From Edaphobacter sp. (lineage in GTDB: Bacteria; Acidobacteriota; Terriglobia; Terriglobales; Acidobacteriaceae), in NCBI GenBank assembly GCA_025462645.1, contig JAOAPB010000086.1, positions 1-64,000 on the forward strand: a stretch of DNA of 64,000 nt, in the 5' to 3' direction. A program made the translations under genes and the position numbers. Every line of letters starts with the position of its first letter. The first letter of the stretch is position 1. Under the pieces are notes generated by a model. It searched no databases. It saw nothing but the letters and a program-made list of their open reading frames with translations, and was not told the origin of the DNA. Below are positions 25,742 through 36,091 of this stretch, one piece after another.

Positions 25742-25783
25742 CATCCCCCTTCGCATAGGCCGCTAGACCGCGAAGAGGGGATG
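25742..25783. terminator. Shared hairpin between cytochrome c and GH35 genes
   Basis: Stem CATCCCC-TTCGC / GCGAA-GGGGATG with a one-base bulge on each arm and a 15-base loop. It lies in the 78 bp gap between two convergent genes and can fold on both strands. No long T-run follows on either side. Confidence 0.6.
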
Positions 25784-25806
25784 TCTTGCGTCTAGACTCG
25801 GCCCGT

Positions 25807-27660
25807 TCACTGCGCCGCCAAAGCGGTCGTCCCGCCCAGCGCCGGCTTATCCAATCCGCGAATCGCCATCCCCATCTTCCCCTGCGCATCGAACACGATC
25901 ACCTCATTCCGTCCCTTCATCAGAAAAGGCGCCGGAGCATACAGCGCCTCCTGCGGACCAACATTCCATATCCTCCCCAGCGCTCGCCCATTCAGCCACA
26001 GCTGCCCCTTCGTAAACTCGCCGATGTCCAGAAACGTATCGCCTACCGCATCCAAATCCAGACTCGCACGATAGAAGCAAGCCCCCTCACAAGCCTTCGT
26101 CGAGTACTTCAACGCACCTACCCCCGTCATCGGCAGCGGATAGATATCCCACCCGGTCACCACCTTACCTGCCAGCGTCACCTGCTTGGTAATCCCAGCT
26201 CGCTCTCCGCCAATCGCCTTGCCGAAGTTCACCCGCCCCGTATTCTCCACCAGGATATCGAGCTGCGCATTCGCCCCGGCACCATACAGCTCCAACCGAT
26301 CCTGCTTCAATCGCCGGTCGATCACCCCCATCATCTTCCCGTTCAGGTAGACCTGCGCATAGCTGTGCAACTGATCCAGCACAAGCTCGCCGAGGGCCCC
26401 GTTCGTCAGATGCGTCCGGTAGAGAATGTACCCATAGTCCTGGCCCACATCCTCCATGCTCAACGGCTGCTCCGAGTGGATCGCCTTCGGCAGGTTCTCC
26501 CACAGAGAAGCCGCCTCCATCATCTTTATCTCGGGCACACGGATCGGTGCAGCCACCTTCGGCACCGGCGGCGGAGTCTTCCCCGTAGCCTTCGCGATCA
26601 CATCGCGAAACACAAAGTACTTCTTCGTAGGCCGCCCGCTCTCATCCAGCGCCGAGTCGTAGTCATAGCTCGTCACATCCGGCTCATAGCTCCCCTTGCC
26701 GTCGCTGTTCGCGCCATTCATCCACCCAAAGCTCGTTCCCCCATGGAACATATAGAAGCTGACCGAGTACCCCTGCCGCAGCATCCAGTCCAGATTCGCC
26801 GCTTCATTCTCGACCTTGGTATGCGCATGCTTGCTCCCCCAATGATCGAACCACCCCGCCCAGTACTCGCTGTTGATGAACGGCCCATCCGGGCGAAACT
26901 TCTTCAGCGTCGCGAACGACTTCTGTGCCGCCCCCGCACTTTCTCCGCCGAAGTTGATCCCCACCGGCAGCTCCGGTAGCGACCCGTCCGGCACCTGCTC
27001 CGGCCCATCCGCCGTATAGAGCTGCGACTTCGTGAACCCCGCATCCACCATCATTTTATGAATCTGCTCCATATACGCGTGGTCGTTGCCGAATGTGCCA
27101 TACTCGTTCTCCACCTGCGTCAGGATGATCGGCCCGCCGTTGCCGATCTGCAGCGGGGCCAGCTCCTGTCCCACCCGCGCGATCCACCTCGCCGCCGGCT
27201 CCATAAACTTCGGATCGCTGCTACGAACCACCGTCTCATGATCCTTCAGCAGCCACGCCGGATACCCGCCGAACTCCCACTCCGCGCAGACATACGGCCC
27301 CGGCCGCAAAATCACATACAGCCCCTCCTGCTGCGCCTCGCGCACGAACTCCGCGACATCCCTGTTCCCGCTGAAGTCATAGACGCCCGGCTTGGCCTCA
27401 TGCTCGTTCCAGAAGACGTACGTCGTAATCGTGTTCAGCCCCATCGCCTTCGCCATCCGAAGACGATCCCGCCAGTAGGCCCGCGGAATTCGCGGATAGT
27501 GCATCTCCCCGGAGATCACCCGGAACGGCTTGCCATCCAGCACGAACTGCCCGCCTGCAACCCCGAAGCTATGATGCGTGGACTCCTGCGCCCACCCCTG
27601 CGAAGAGACATTCAAGGAAAACCCCGCCACCAGCAACAGGACAAAAAGTCTAGACCTCAC
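25807..27660 (-). CDS. Exported GH35 beta-galactosidase
   Basis: A ~617-residue glycoside hydrolase family 35 enzyme that removes terminal beta-galactose. After the signal peptide (RSRLFVLLLVAGFSLNVSSQ) comes the TIM barrel: GKPFRVISGEMHYPRIPRAY, the family signature GGPIILTQVENEYG with the acid/base Glu in VENEYG, and the nucleophile Glu in FINSEYWAGWFD. The C-terminal half is jelly-roll beta domains (LTNGALGELVLDQLHSYAQV, KGQLWLNGRALGRIWN). GTG 27660 is preferred over TTG 27666 since GAGGAG lies 6 bp upstream. No sugar transporter or regulator is next to it. It fits a plant-polymer-degrading lifestyle. Confidence 0.95.
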   Translation of the reverse strand: MRSRLFVLLLVAGFSLNVSSQGWAQESTHHSFGVAGGQFVLDGKPFRVISGEMHYPRIPRAYWRDRLRMAKAMGLNTITTYVFWNEHEAKPGVYDFSGNRDVAEFVREAQQEGLYVILRPGPYVCAEWEFGGYPAWLLKDHETVVRSSDPKFMEPAARWIARVGQELAPLQIGNGGPIILTQVENEYGTFGNDHAYMEQIHKMMVDAGFTKSQLYTADGPEQVPDGSLPELPVGINFGGESAGAAQKSFATLKKFRPDGPFINSEYWAGWFDHWGSKHAHTKVENEAANLDWMLRQGYSVSFYMFHGGTSFGWMNGANSDGKGSYEPDVTSYDYDSALDESGRPTKKYFVFRDVIAKATGKTPPPVPKVAAPIRVPEIKMMEAASLWENLPKAIHSEQPLSMEDVGQDYGYILYRTHLTNGALGELVLDQLHSYAQVYLNGKMMGVIDRRLKQDRLELYGAGANAQLDILVENTGRVNFGKAIGGERAGITKQVTLAGKVVTGWDIYPLPMTGVGALKYSTKACEGACFYRASLDLDAVGDTFLDIGEFTKGQLWLNGRALGRIWNVGPQEALYAPAPFLMKGRNEVIVFDAQGKMGMAIRGLDKPALGGTTALAAQ

Positions 27661-28055
27661 GCACAACTCCTCGCTGGCAGGGAATCAATCAGCGCAACGC
27701 ACCGAGAAGCCCTGCAAGCTATCGCTCTCTTATACATCCCAATCCTCCACCCCTCAAAGGCAGGCTCCCATATCCTTTCCGCTGTTGTCGTTGCCTGGTC
27801 TCCCCTGACTCTCCTCAAAATCGTCTTGTTCTTGTTCTCTCATCGACCAACAACAAAAGATCGGGTGCCCCATCCTTCGCATCATCACCGCGAAGGGTGG
27901 GAAGGAATACCTTTCCACCTCCCTTGCGTCGTTGCCGCCACGGTTGTTGTTGCAATTGCAGTTACTGTTGTTGCCATCGCCTGCAACACAACCGCCCCTA
28001 TCTTACTTTTTGCTTGTTTTACCGTTAACTGTTCTCTTCCAGACTCGCCCCAATC
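27661..28055. other. Intergenic region with a GCGAAGGGTGGG hairpin and TTG-rich stretch
   Basis: About 400 bp upstream of the GH35 gene without a gene. It holds a hairpin CCCATCCTTCGC / GCGAAGGGTGGG (27869-27901, 9-base loop) preceded by GGGTGC, and a TTG/TTGC-rich low-complexity stretch (about 27930-27990). The GH35 promoter must be here, but I cannot point to convincing -35 and -10 boxes. Confidence 0.5.
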
Positions 28056-28320
28056 CCTGTTAAGCCCCTAACCCACCTAAACAAATGAAAACAAATAGAA
28101 TAGAGTTGGCATACTAGCTTCATCCAATCCGTTAAACTAGATACAGGATTAAAAAGAAAGCCCCGGCCAATAACCGGGGCTCTTCCATTTAAATTCCGTA
28201 AACCATTTAGAAATAGTAATTTAGCTATAACCCCTTTATATGGACGAATTTAGCGACATAGACCTGCGCCATATCACAGAAAATAGGGAACTTGTGTCCA
28301 GATACCCCCCCGGGGGGTAC
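28056..28320 (-). repeat. Diverged core copy 3 of the MITE-like repeat family, without ends
   Basis: It matches copies 1 and 2 in ordered blocks: CCTGTTAAGCCCCT at its left, GGCATACTAG, the terminator-like stem AGCCCCGG/CCGGGGCT (28159-28181), two direct repeats of the type AAACC-TTTAGAA-A-AATTTAGC (28200-28255), and CTTG-x2-TCCA before a TACCCCCCCGGGGGGTA palindrome (28303-28319). Spacing is preserved while single bases differ much more than between copies 1 and 2. No terminal inverted repeats or CTAG ends were found. It lies 31 bp downstream of the stop of the porin-like gene, whose transcripts it may terminate. Confidence 0.65.
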
Positions 28321-28350
28321 CCCCTCCAGGAAGAGCTCAAAGCCATCAAC

Positions 28351-29886
28351 CTAGAACTTGTAGATCATGTCGATGCCAAAGAAGAACTGGTTCCGCGCCA
28401 TCCCATTGTTATAGCCGTTGCGGTCCCAGGAGTGATCGAACCGCAGCTCTGGCCGCAGCATGATCGTGCTGCCGATATACTTCGTCGCATACAGCGTATT
28501 CTCCGTGTACTTGCCGGGAATACCTGTCCTCTGACCCTTCCTGTCATCCAGAAGATCGGAGCGGAACCCGGCAAACAGCTTCGAATTGAACTCGCGGTTC
28601 ACATAGTTCACAACCGCATACTCAGGAGCCCTGCATCGCAACTGGCCAGCAGCGCAGAAAGCTCCATTCGCCCCAATCTCCGTCGCCACGGGATTCGCCA
28701 CATTGCCCGCGACGTTCGGCACCTCGCGCTCGTACATGTACCAGGCCTCGGTGGCCATGTGCCACTTCGCATTGAACCGGTGATACCACGTAGCGTCGTA
28801 GTGCTGCAGATTGTTGTACGCATACTTGCCGTCGTTGATGCCGTTCGCGCACGCATAGAAGTTGTCGTGGTTGCTCTTCGTCGAGTAGTTCAAGCAGGCA
28901 ATCAGCGAAGCCTTCCGGTCATCCGACCAGATCGCCACATCATGCCCTGCCGAGACACCCAGCTGCACCATCCACTGTTTCGTCAGCTTCAAACTCGCAA
29001 TCGCGCCCGTATCCGTAAATGGATCGATCGTATAGAGCAGCGAGTGCGTCATGTTGTAGTTATTCGGGGCCAGCTGCGCCTCGATCCCGGGTACCGACAG
29101 GAAACGTCCAACACGAATGTTCAATCCCTCCTTCACCGGAAAGTAAAGGTCCAGATACTCCAGCACTGGGTCGAACCCATATCGATGGTTCTTCTGGAGC
29201 AACTGCTGGCTCAAGTAATCCTTCGCCGTCGTAAACCGATAGTCGATCCCGAAGAACGCCGTAAGGTGATAGCCCCAGTCGAAGTGCGTCTTCTGCACCG
29301 TATTCGGCAGCCGCTCCACATACACCACAGCCTGGTTCAGCTCCAGACGGTTAGGAAAGATGTCATACGAGAGAGGGAAGTTGTTCTTATCCGACGTGCT
29401 CGCATCCACGCTGGCCGCAATCCATCCATACACCTTCGTCCGGCTATTCTCCTTCTTCAACGCCGTCATCAGCGGATACACATTCCCATCTGGAACGCCC
29501 ATCATCGGAGATCCGCCATATCCCCAGTCGGAACTAGGGAAGGGAGGCGATTCCAGCGGAGCATCCAGCACTCGCCGTGCAGGAGCCGAAGAGCTCGGCA
29601 GCTTGCCCGTCCAATCCGCCTTATAGAACCCGCCCAACCGCTGCAGGAAGTTCCCTTGCAACCCCGCCCCCGGAGCCGGCGCATCACTACCCTCCTGCAA
29701 CTCCGTCGGAACCAAGGGCACCTTGTATATCACGCCCTCTTCCACTCCCGAAGCCGCAACTATCGCACTATCGCTATCCTTTGCTTCACTAGGCCCCGGC
29801 ACCACAACAGCACCACATGTTCCCACAAGAAAAAAGCCCATACATGCAACTCGCATCGAGCTGCTCTTTGTCATTTTCAGTCGCAT
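28351..29886 (-). CDS. Outer-membrane beta-barrel porin-like protein (BBP2/OmpL-like)
   Basis: A ~511-residue exported protein. The signal peptide lies in the first ~35 residues (MRVACMGFFLVGTCGAVVV). The rest alternates aromatic and polar residues as in outer-membrane strands (KVYGWIAASVDAST, RLELNQAVVYVERLPNT, FDWGYHLTAFFGIDYRFT, VLEYLDLYFPVKEGLNIRVG), and it ends with FFFGIDMIYKF, a C-terminal Phe as expected for BAM substrates. The pattern fits the putative beta-barrel porin-2 family. ATG 29886 is preferred because AGGAG lies upstream. Substrate unknown. Its downstream neighbour is the repeat core at 28056-28320. Confidence 0.82.
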   Translation of the reverse strand: MRLKMTKSSSMRVACMGFFLVGTCGAVVVPGPSEAKDSDSAIVAASGVEEGVIYKVPLVPTELQEGSDAPAPGAGLQGNFLQRLGGFYKADWTGKLPSSSAPARRVLDAPLESPPFPSSDWGYGGSPMMGVPDGNVYPLMTALKKENSRTKVYGWIAASVDASTSDKNNFPLSYDIFPNRLELNQAVVYVERLPNTVQKTHFDWGYHLTAFFGIDYRFTTAKDYLSQQLLQKNHRYGFDPVLEYLDLYFPVKEGLNIRVGRFLSVPGIEAQLAPNNYNMTHSLLYTIDPFTDTGAIASLKLTKQWMVQLGVSAGHDVAIWSDDRKASLIACLNYSTKSNHDNFYACANGINDGKYAYNNLQHYDATWYHRFNAKWHMATEAWYMYEREVPNVAGNVANPVATEIGANGAFCAAGQLRCRAPEYAVVNYVNREFNSKLFAGFRSDLLDDRKGQRTGIPGKYTENTLYATKYIGSTIMLRPELRFDHSWDRNGYNNGMARNQFFFGIDMIYKF

Positions 29887-30089
29887 ACATCTCCTGCCAT
29901 CAGCCACACACTAGACCGGAATGATCCAGTCGTGACTGCAAAAGATGGCATGTCAAAGCCTATGCCCGCGCGCATAAAGGAACCATAATGAAACCATGAA
30001 GAGTCCATCAGGTCGTTACACGCGAACATAGAAGGGCCTGCGGCGACTTCGTCCACAGACCCTTCAGTCCACCGAATTCGCACGAATCA

Positions 30090-31124
30090 CTATACAGGCT
30101 TCGGATTTCGCTCCTCAAACTGCCTCTGATGCCAGTAAGGATAAGCCAGCCCAACCTCGCTCGCCGCATCCAGCTTCGCAATCTGCTCCACCGTCAGCTT
30201 CCATCCGATCGCGCCAAGGTTTTGCTTCAGCTGCTCCTCATTCCTCGCCCCGACGATCACCGTCGACACACTCGGACGCCGCAGCACCCAGTTCAGCGCA
30301 ATCTGCGGAACAGTCTTGCCTGTCTCCTTCGCAATTTCATCGATAGCATCGACGACCTTGTACAGATACTCCTCAGAAACCTGCGGGCCGCTATCCGCTA
30401 CCACCTTTGCATTCAGCCGACTATCCTTCGGAATGCCGGTCTCCCGTCGAATCTTGCCCGTCAGCCTGCCCCATCCCAGCGGAGACCAGACCAGCGCGCC
30501 AACACCCTGATCCAGAGCCAGCGGCATCAACTCCCACTCGTAGTCCCTGCCAACCAGCGAGTAATACGCCTGATGCCCGACATATCGAGCCCAGCCATAC
30601 CGCTCGCTCACACTCAGCGACTTCATCAGGTGCCATCCCGAGAAATTCGAGCAGGCAATATAACGAACCTTCCCCTCGCGCACGAATTGGTCCAGTGTAT
30701 TTAGCGTCTCTTCAACTGGTGTAGTCGCATCGAACGCGTGTAGATGGTACACATCCACATAGTCCGTTCCCAGCCGCTTCAAGCTCCGCTCCAGCGATTG
30801 AATCAGGTGATATCGGCTCGACCCCACATCATTCGGCCCCTTGCCCAACCGGAACGTGGACTTCGTTGAGATCAGCAGATCCTCGCGCTTGTGGTGCGCC
30901 AGCGCCTTGCCCAGCGCCGTCTCGCTGCTGCCGTCCGAGTACACATCCGCCGTATCGAAGAAGTTCAGCCCAGCGTCCATACATATTCCGACGATCCGGT
31001 CCGCCTCTTCCTGCGTCGTCTCCGACCACGCCTTGAAGAACTCGTTCGCCGCACCAAACGTCCCCGCCCCGAAGCAAAGCTCCGGCACCTTCAAACCCGA
31101 CTTACCCAGCTGTCTATATTCCAT
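30090..31124 (-). CDS. Aldo/keto reductase
   Basis: A 344-residue NADPH-dependent oxidoreductase of the AKR (TIM-barrel) superfamily. The catalytic tetrad can be placed: Asp and Tyr in FFDTADVYSDG, Lys in LLISTKSTF, His in VYHLHAFD. The C-terminal cofactor motif is VSTVIVGARNEEQLKQN. Overall pattern (MEYRQLGKSGLKVPELCFGAGTFG) is that of the YajO/AKR11-13 type bacterial enzymes. It reduces aldehydes or ketones of unknown identity. Start ATG 31124. No obvious operon partner; the upstream 184 bp to the ligase gene holds no gene I can support. Confidence 0.93.
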   Translation of the reverse strand: MEYRQLGKSGLKVPELCFGAGTFGAANEFFKAWSETTQEEADRIVGICMDAGLNFFDTADVYSDGSSETALGKALAHHKREDLLISTKSTFRLGKGPNDVGSSRYHLIQSLERSLKRLGTDYVDVYHLHAFDATTPVEETLNTLDQFVREGKVRYIACSNFSGWHLMKSLSVSERYGWARYVGHQAYYSLVGRDYEWELMPLALDQGVGALVWSPLGWGRLTGKIRRETGIPKDSRLNAKVVADSGPQVSEEYLYKVVDAIDEIAKETGKTVPQIALNWVLRRPSVSTVIVGARNEEQLKQNLGAIGWKLTVEQIAKLDAASEVGLAYPYWHQRQFEERNPKPV

Positions 31125-31308
31125 AGAACATCAGACGCCCCAAACCATCTCAACGTTTCATAAGCTGCGGAAACAGTTGACAGAAAACACAGGAAATATC
31201 GATGGCACTTCCAGGTCTTCCAGATACGTAAGCAACAACTCGTCGCGCGCGGTCGCGAAGGTGCAGTGCCATCTATCAAGCCACAACGAATTCAAAGGTA
31301 CGGGCGCA

Positions 31309-33267
31309 TCATGCCCCGGACTCCACAGGCTTATCCACCTGCGACTGATAAACCTCCTCCACCCGGTCCACCGTATCGATCTCTCCCACCGGCTTATCCG
31401 TCCTGATCCGCACAATCCGCGGAAATCTGAGCGCGAATCCGCTCGCATGACGTCCACTCCGCATGATGTTGTTGAAGGCCACCTCCAGCACCATCAGCGG
31501 CTCTACCGTCCGGAAGAACCCCTGATCCTCCAGCGTGTGCTCCATCATCCACGCGCTCATCTCTGCAATCTCAGCATCGGTCAGCCCCGAGTAAGCCTTT
31601 CCCACATTCAGCAACTCGCCGCCGCTCCCACGCACCGCAAAGGTGTAGTCGCTCAAAATCCCCGCCCGCTTTCCATGCCCGAACTCCGCACCCGTCACCA
31701 CCACATCCAGCGTCGCCAGTTCCCGCTTCAACTTCACCCACGCCAATCCGCGTCGACCCGGCTGATACACCGACCCAGCCGCCTTCAGCATCACGCCCTC
31801 ATTTGCTCTCGCCCTGGCATCCGCATAAGCCCGGTCGATATCCTCGGCGCTCTCCACCAGCCGCGAAGGCGAGATCATCAGCCTCTCCACACCGTCGCCA
31901 TCCGCCTCAACAAACATCACCGCCTGCGCCTGCTTCTTACGCTCATCCACTGCCACCGGAGATCGCACTACCTCCACGAGTCTCTCCGCCACCGCCTCCA
32001 ACTTATTTCGCCTCTCCCGCAGCGGCAGATCCAGCACCAACGATCCATCCGCATACATCAGGTCGAACGCCATGAAGACCACCGGAATCTGCTGCCGCCA
32101 CGCATTCGACACCTTCTTCCGTCCAATCCTCTGCCCCAGCACAGCGAATGGCAGAGCTCGCCCCTCCTTCAGATCCCATCCCAGAATCTCCCCATCGAAG
32201 ATCAGCGGCCCAACTCCCGCTGAGGCCGCCAGAGAGAATGCCTCCTCCAGCTCCGGAAAGCTCTCCGTCACATCCTCCCGATTCCGCGAATAGATCGCTA
32301 CCCGTCCCGGCTGCTCCGGATCCCCACAATGCACCTGAGCCCGCATGCCGTCGTACTTGTCCTCCAGAAATGCCTCCACCCGCTGCGCTGCAACGCTCGC
32401 ACGCTGCACCTCCGAGCCGGCGTCTTCGTTCTCAGCCACCCCAATTACATCCGTCGCTGGTGCATCTCGAAACTCCTCGGCACCCACATCCTCTACGGCG
32501 ACACTCTCACTCTTCTTCCGCCCCTTCTTCGCCGCCTTCACCACCATCGGCTTCTCCGTAAACCGCTCCACCGCCTCTTCCGGAGAATCAACCGGCGAAG
32601 CCAACATAAATCCCAGCGGATGAAACAGCCGCATCCTCGCCGCTTCCAGCGTCCCCTCAAACGCCCGCCGCACCGCCGCACTTAGATCCGCCTCCAGCAT
32701 CACTGCATGCCGCACCGCCGCAACAGGCGCAGAAGCGGCAACCGCAATTGCCTCCTCCACCAGGCTCTGCTTCACTCCAATCCGCATATCGCCAATCATC
32801 AGCTTCAGCAGATACTTCGCCTCCAGAGGAGTAGCCCGAAGCAGCAATCCCTCCACCAGCCCAGCCCGCACTGCTGTCGTTCGTGCCACCGCCATTCCAG
32901 CAAAAGTCTCCGCTACATCCGTAAGCGTCAGCGAAGCCGCCTTCGGCTCTCTCCCCTCCAGCAGATCGAACGCTGCCGCCCCTAGATCTCCATGCCGTCG
33001 GTAAGCCGCCGTAAGCTCTATATCCTCAGCCCCACTCACCGCCAGCAGAGCCTTCGACAACAGCGCCCCACCCGCATTCAGCTTCCGCGAATCGGCCTCC
33101 GCAAACGGAGTCCCAGCCAAATACAACGCGAACCAACCGGCATCCTCGCTCTCCGGAGCCTCCGCATGCGCCCGCGAGATAGCCTCAACGATAGCCGCCC
33201 GCTTCTTCAACCGGCTCGCCTGCCCCGCCAGCGCCTCCGCCAACTCCGCCAACTCTCGAAACAGCAT
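31309..33267 (-). CDS. ATP-dependent DNA ligase
   Basis: A ~652-residue ligase with the three-domain architecture of archaeal/eukaryal-type enzymes: an N-terminal DNA-binding domain (residues ~1-220), the nucleotidyltransferase core with motif I FLEDKYDGMRAQ (AMP-attached Lys), motif III-like VVFMAFDLMYADG, motif IV NEGVMLKA and motif V WVKLKRE, then the OB-fold domain. An unusual ~70-residue hydrophilic linker (VVKAAKKGRKKSESVAVED through DAGSEVQRASVAAQ) separates the first two domains. Bacteria use LigA (NAD) for replication, so this is probably a repair ligase. Frequent partners (exonuclease, helicase) are not adjacent. ATG 33267 is preferred over GTG 33288. Confidence 0.94.
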   Translation of the reverse strand: MLFRELAELAEALAGQASRLKKRAAIVEAISRAHAEAPESEDAGWFALYLAGTPFAEADSRKLNAGGALLSKALLAVSGAEDIELTAAYRRHGDLGAAAFDLLEGREPKAASLTLTDVAETFAGMAVARTTAVRAGLVEGLLLRATPLEAKYLLKLMIGDMRIGVKQSLVEEAIAVAASAPVAAVRHAVMLEADLSAAVRRAFEGTLEAARMRLFHPLGFMLASPVDSPEEAVERFTEKPMVVKAAKKGRKKSESVAVEDVGAEEFRDAPATDVIGVAENEDAGSEVQRASVAAQRVEAFLEDKYDGMRAQVHCGDPEQPGRVAIYSRNREDVTESFPELEEAFSLAASAGVGPLIFDGEILGWDLKEGRALPFAVLGQRIGRKKVSNAWRQQIPVVFMAFDLMYADGSLVLDLPLRERRNKLEAVAERLVEVVRSPVAVDERKKQAQAVMFVEADGDGVERLMISPSRLVESAEDIDRAYADARARANEGVMLKAAGSVYQPGRRGLAWVKLKRELATLDVVVTGAEFGHGKRAGILSDYTFAVRGSGGELLNVGKAYSGLTDAEIAEMSAWMMEHTLEDQGFFRTVEPLMVLEVAFNNIMRSGRHASGFALRFPRIVRIRTDKPVGEIDTVDRVEEVYQSQVDKPVESGA

Positions 33268-33389
33268 CCTCGCAGCCTTTCCATACACGTAGCAGGTCAG
33301 TTTGAATGGATGCGGAATTTGTATCTGCCGCAGTCCGGTCTACAAGGAACTTCAGGGGCAATCCAGCCCACCCTCATGCACAATGAGAC

Positions 33390-34601
33390 ATGACTTCAAC
33401 TGAGTCCAGTCAATCTGCCAGGAACTGGACACGACTTGACGGCGTCGATTTGCTCCGCGGCCTCGCCATCTTCTTCGTCTTGATGAACCACGTCAATATG
33501 CGACTCCTCGGGGCCAAGGTCCCATACACGCACGGCCTCCCACAACAGCTTGTGTCTTCGCTCGTCTGGAACGGTCAATTTGGCGTACAGATCTTCTTCG
33601 TCATCTCGGGGTTCCTGATCGCATCGACGACGCTCCGGCGCTGGGGTTCCCTCGCACAGGTAAACCTGCGTGACTTCTATCTTCTGCGGTTCGCTCGCAT
33701 CGCCCCGCTGCTCTTAATGCTTCTTGCCGTCCTAAGCGCTCTCCACCTTGCGGACATCGCGGGTTTCGTTGTCACTCAAAAGACAGGAGGTCTGGGACGC
33801 GCCCTCCTTGCGGCCCTCACCTTTCACATCAACTTCCTCGAAGCACGACGAGGCTACCTGCCACCGAGCTGGGACATCCTCTGGTCGCTCTCTGTCGAGG
33901 AGATGTTCTATCTATTCTTCCCGCTCTTCTGCCGCCTCTTCCGTCGTGGCAGATCGATCTTGCTTCCGCTCCTTTTCTTCGTCGTGATTGGCCCCTTCGC
34001 TCGGTCGCTCGCCTTCAACCACAACCCTGTCTGGAGGGAATACTCCTATCTCGGTGGAATGGATGCGATCGCCATCGGCTGTCTCACTGCGCTCTTCATC
34101 GCCAGCCAGCATCCGTCCCGCACCCTCCGTTGGACACTGGGCAGTCTCGGTACGGCGCTCCTCATATTCAGTCTGTGCTTTTCGACCCGCGCCTACCTCT
34201 GGGGCCTTGGCCGTAATGGGTTAAACATGACAATCCTGGCTATAGGCACCGGCATGGTCATAGTGGCTCTCTCCCGGACTCAGTGGCAAAGCCCACGCAT
34301 TCTCACGCCACTGGCAAAACTGGGTCAGCGCAGCTACGAGGTCTACTTGACTCATGTCTTCATCGTCCTTGGCCTCTTTCACCTCTTCGTCGCCGCCAGC
34401 AAACCGATGTGGGCTGTACCCGTACTCTTCCTCACCGTCATCCTTCTCGCAGGTATATTGGGCGAACTGGTAGCGCGAGGCTATTCAGAGCCGATGAACC
34501 GCTGGCTCCGCGAACAATGGGGTGATGGATCCCGCCATCTAGGCTCAGTCGTCGAACCCCAGGCATCCGTCGCCCAGGACGAGAGTCGCATCTCCGTATA
34601 A
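33390..34601 (+). CDS. Acyltransferase family 3 membrane protein
   Basis: A 403-residue integral membrane O-acyltransferase with ~10 helices. The first helix carries LDGVDLLRGLAIFFVLMNHV with the catalytic His, and the next has GQFGVQIFFVISGFLIA, both hallmarks of the OafA/NodX family. SWDILWSLSVEEMFYLFFPL and a RSYEVYLTHVFIV motif follow. It transfers acetyl or other acyl groups onto extracytoplasmic sugars. Start ATG 33390; divergent from the ligase. The last ~45 residues are a hydrophilic tail. No polysaccharide cluster is adjacent, so its acceptor is unknown. Confidence 0.9.
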   Translation: MTSTESSQSARNWTRLDGVDLLRGLAIFFVLMNHVNMRLLGAKVPYTHGLPQQLVSSLVWNGQFGVQIFFVISGFLIASTTLRRWGSLAQVNLRDFYLLRFARIAPLLLMLLAVLSALHLADIAGFVVTQKTGGLGRALLAALTFHINFLEARRGYLPPSWDILWSLSVEEMFYLFFPLFCRLFRRGRSILLPLLFFVVIGPFARSLAFNHNPVWREYSYLGGMDAIAIGCLTALFIASQHPSRTLRWTLGSLGTALLIFSLCFSTRAYLWGLGRNGLNMTILAIGTGMVIVALSRTQWQSPRILTPLAKLGQRSYEVYLTHVFIVLGLFHLFVAASKPMWAVPVLFLTVILLAGILGELVARGYSEPMNRWLREQWGDGSRHLGSVVEPQASVAQDESRISV

Positions 34602-34868
34602 ATGCTGCTGAAACAAAGGTAGATGCACCTCTAAGTCGTCCCGGCAGGTAAAATCCGCCCAGCCGGTGTCCCTTACCACCCAACAAGTCAAAATGATGCA
34701 CTCCGAACCCGACAAGCAAGGAGTAACATCTAAAGAGTGATGAACGCAGCCGCAAACCCGGTGAATCTTCCCATCGTGACCCCTCACCGTCACGACTTTG
34801 CCTAGCTACGCCTCTCGCCCGTAACTCCCGTTTTTCTAATCCATACCCAAGTCTCTGAAGGACACCCC

Positions 34869-35945
<1,077 letters not shown>

Positions 35946-36091
35946 CCTGCGCTCTCATAGGTCGACCGGCTTACCAAGATGTCGTCCGCAGCGGCAACGA
36001 CGTACCGGTCATCTCTGCCATCCCCGAATATGGCATTGCAATCGCTCGAACCGTCAGCGAGAATCCTCTTCGATCCATCAGAGGAGTTCAG

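Noticed and set aside
31158..31279. A readable stretch downstream of the ligase (WHCTFATARDELLLTYLEDL)
   Set aside because: It looks protein-like but has no start, no ribosome site and I cannot match it to a family; a possible gene fragment, but not supportable from the sequence alone.
34602..34868. Small frames between the acyltransferase and prfA
   Set aside because: Compositions are shadow-like, with Cys/His-rich and no ribosome sites; I see only leader sequence of prfA here.
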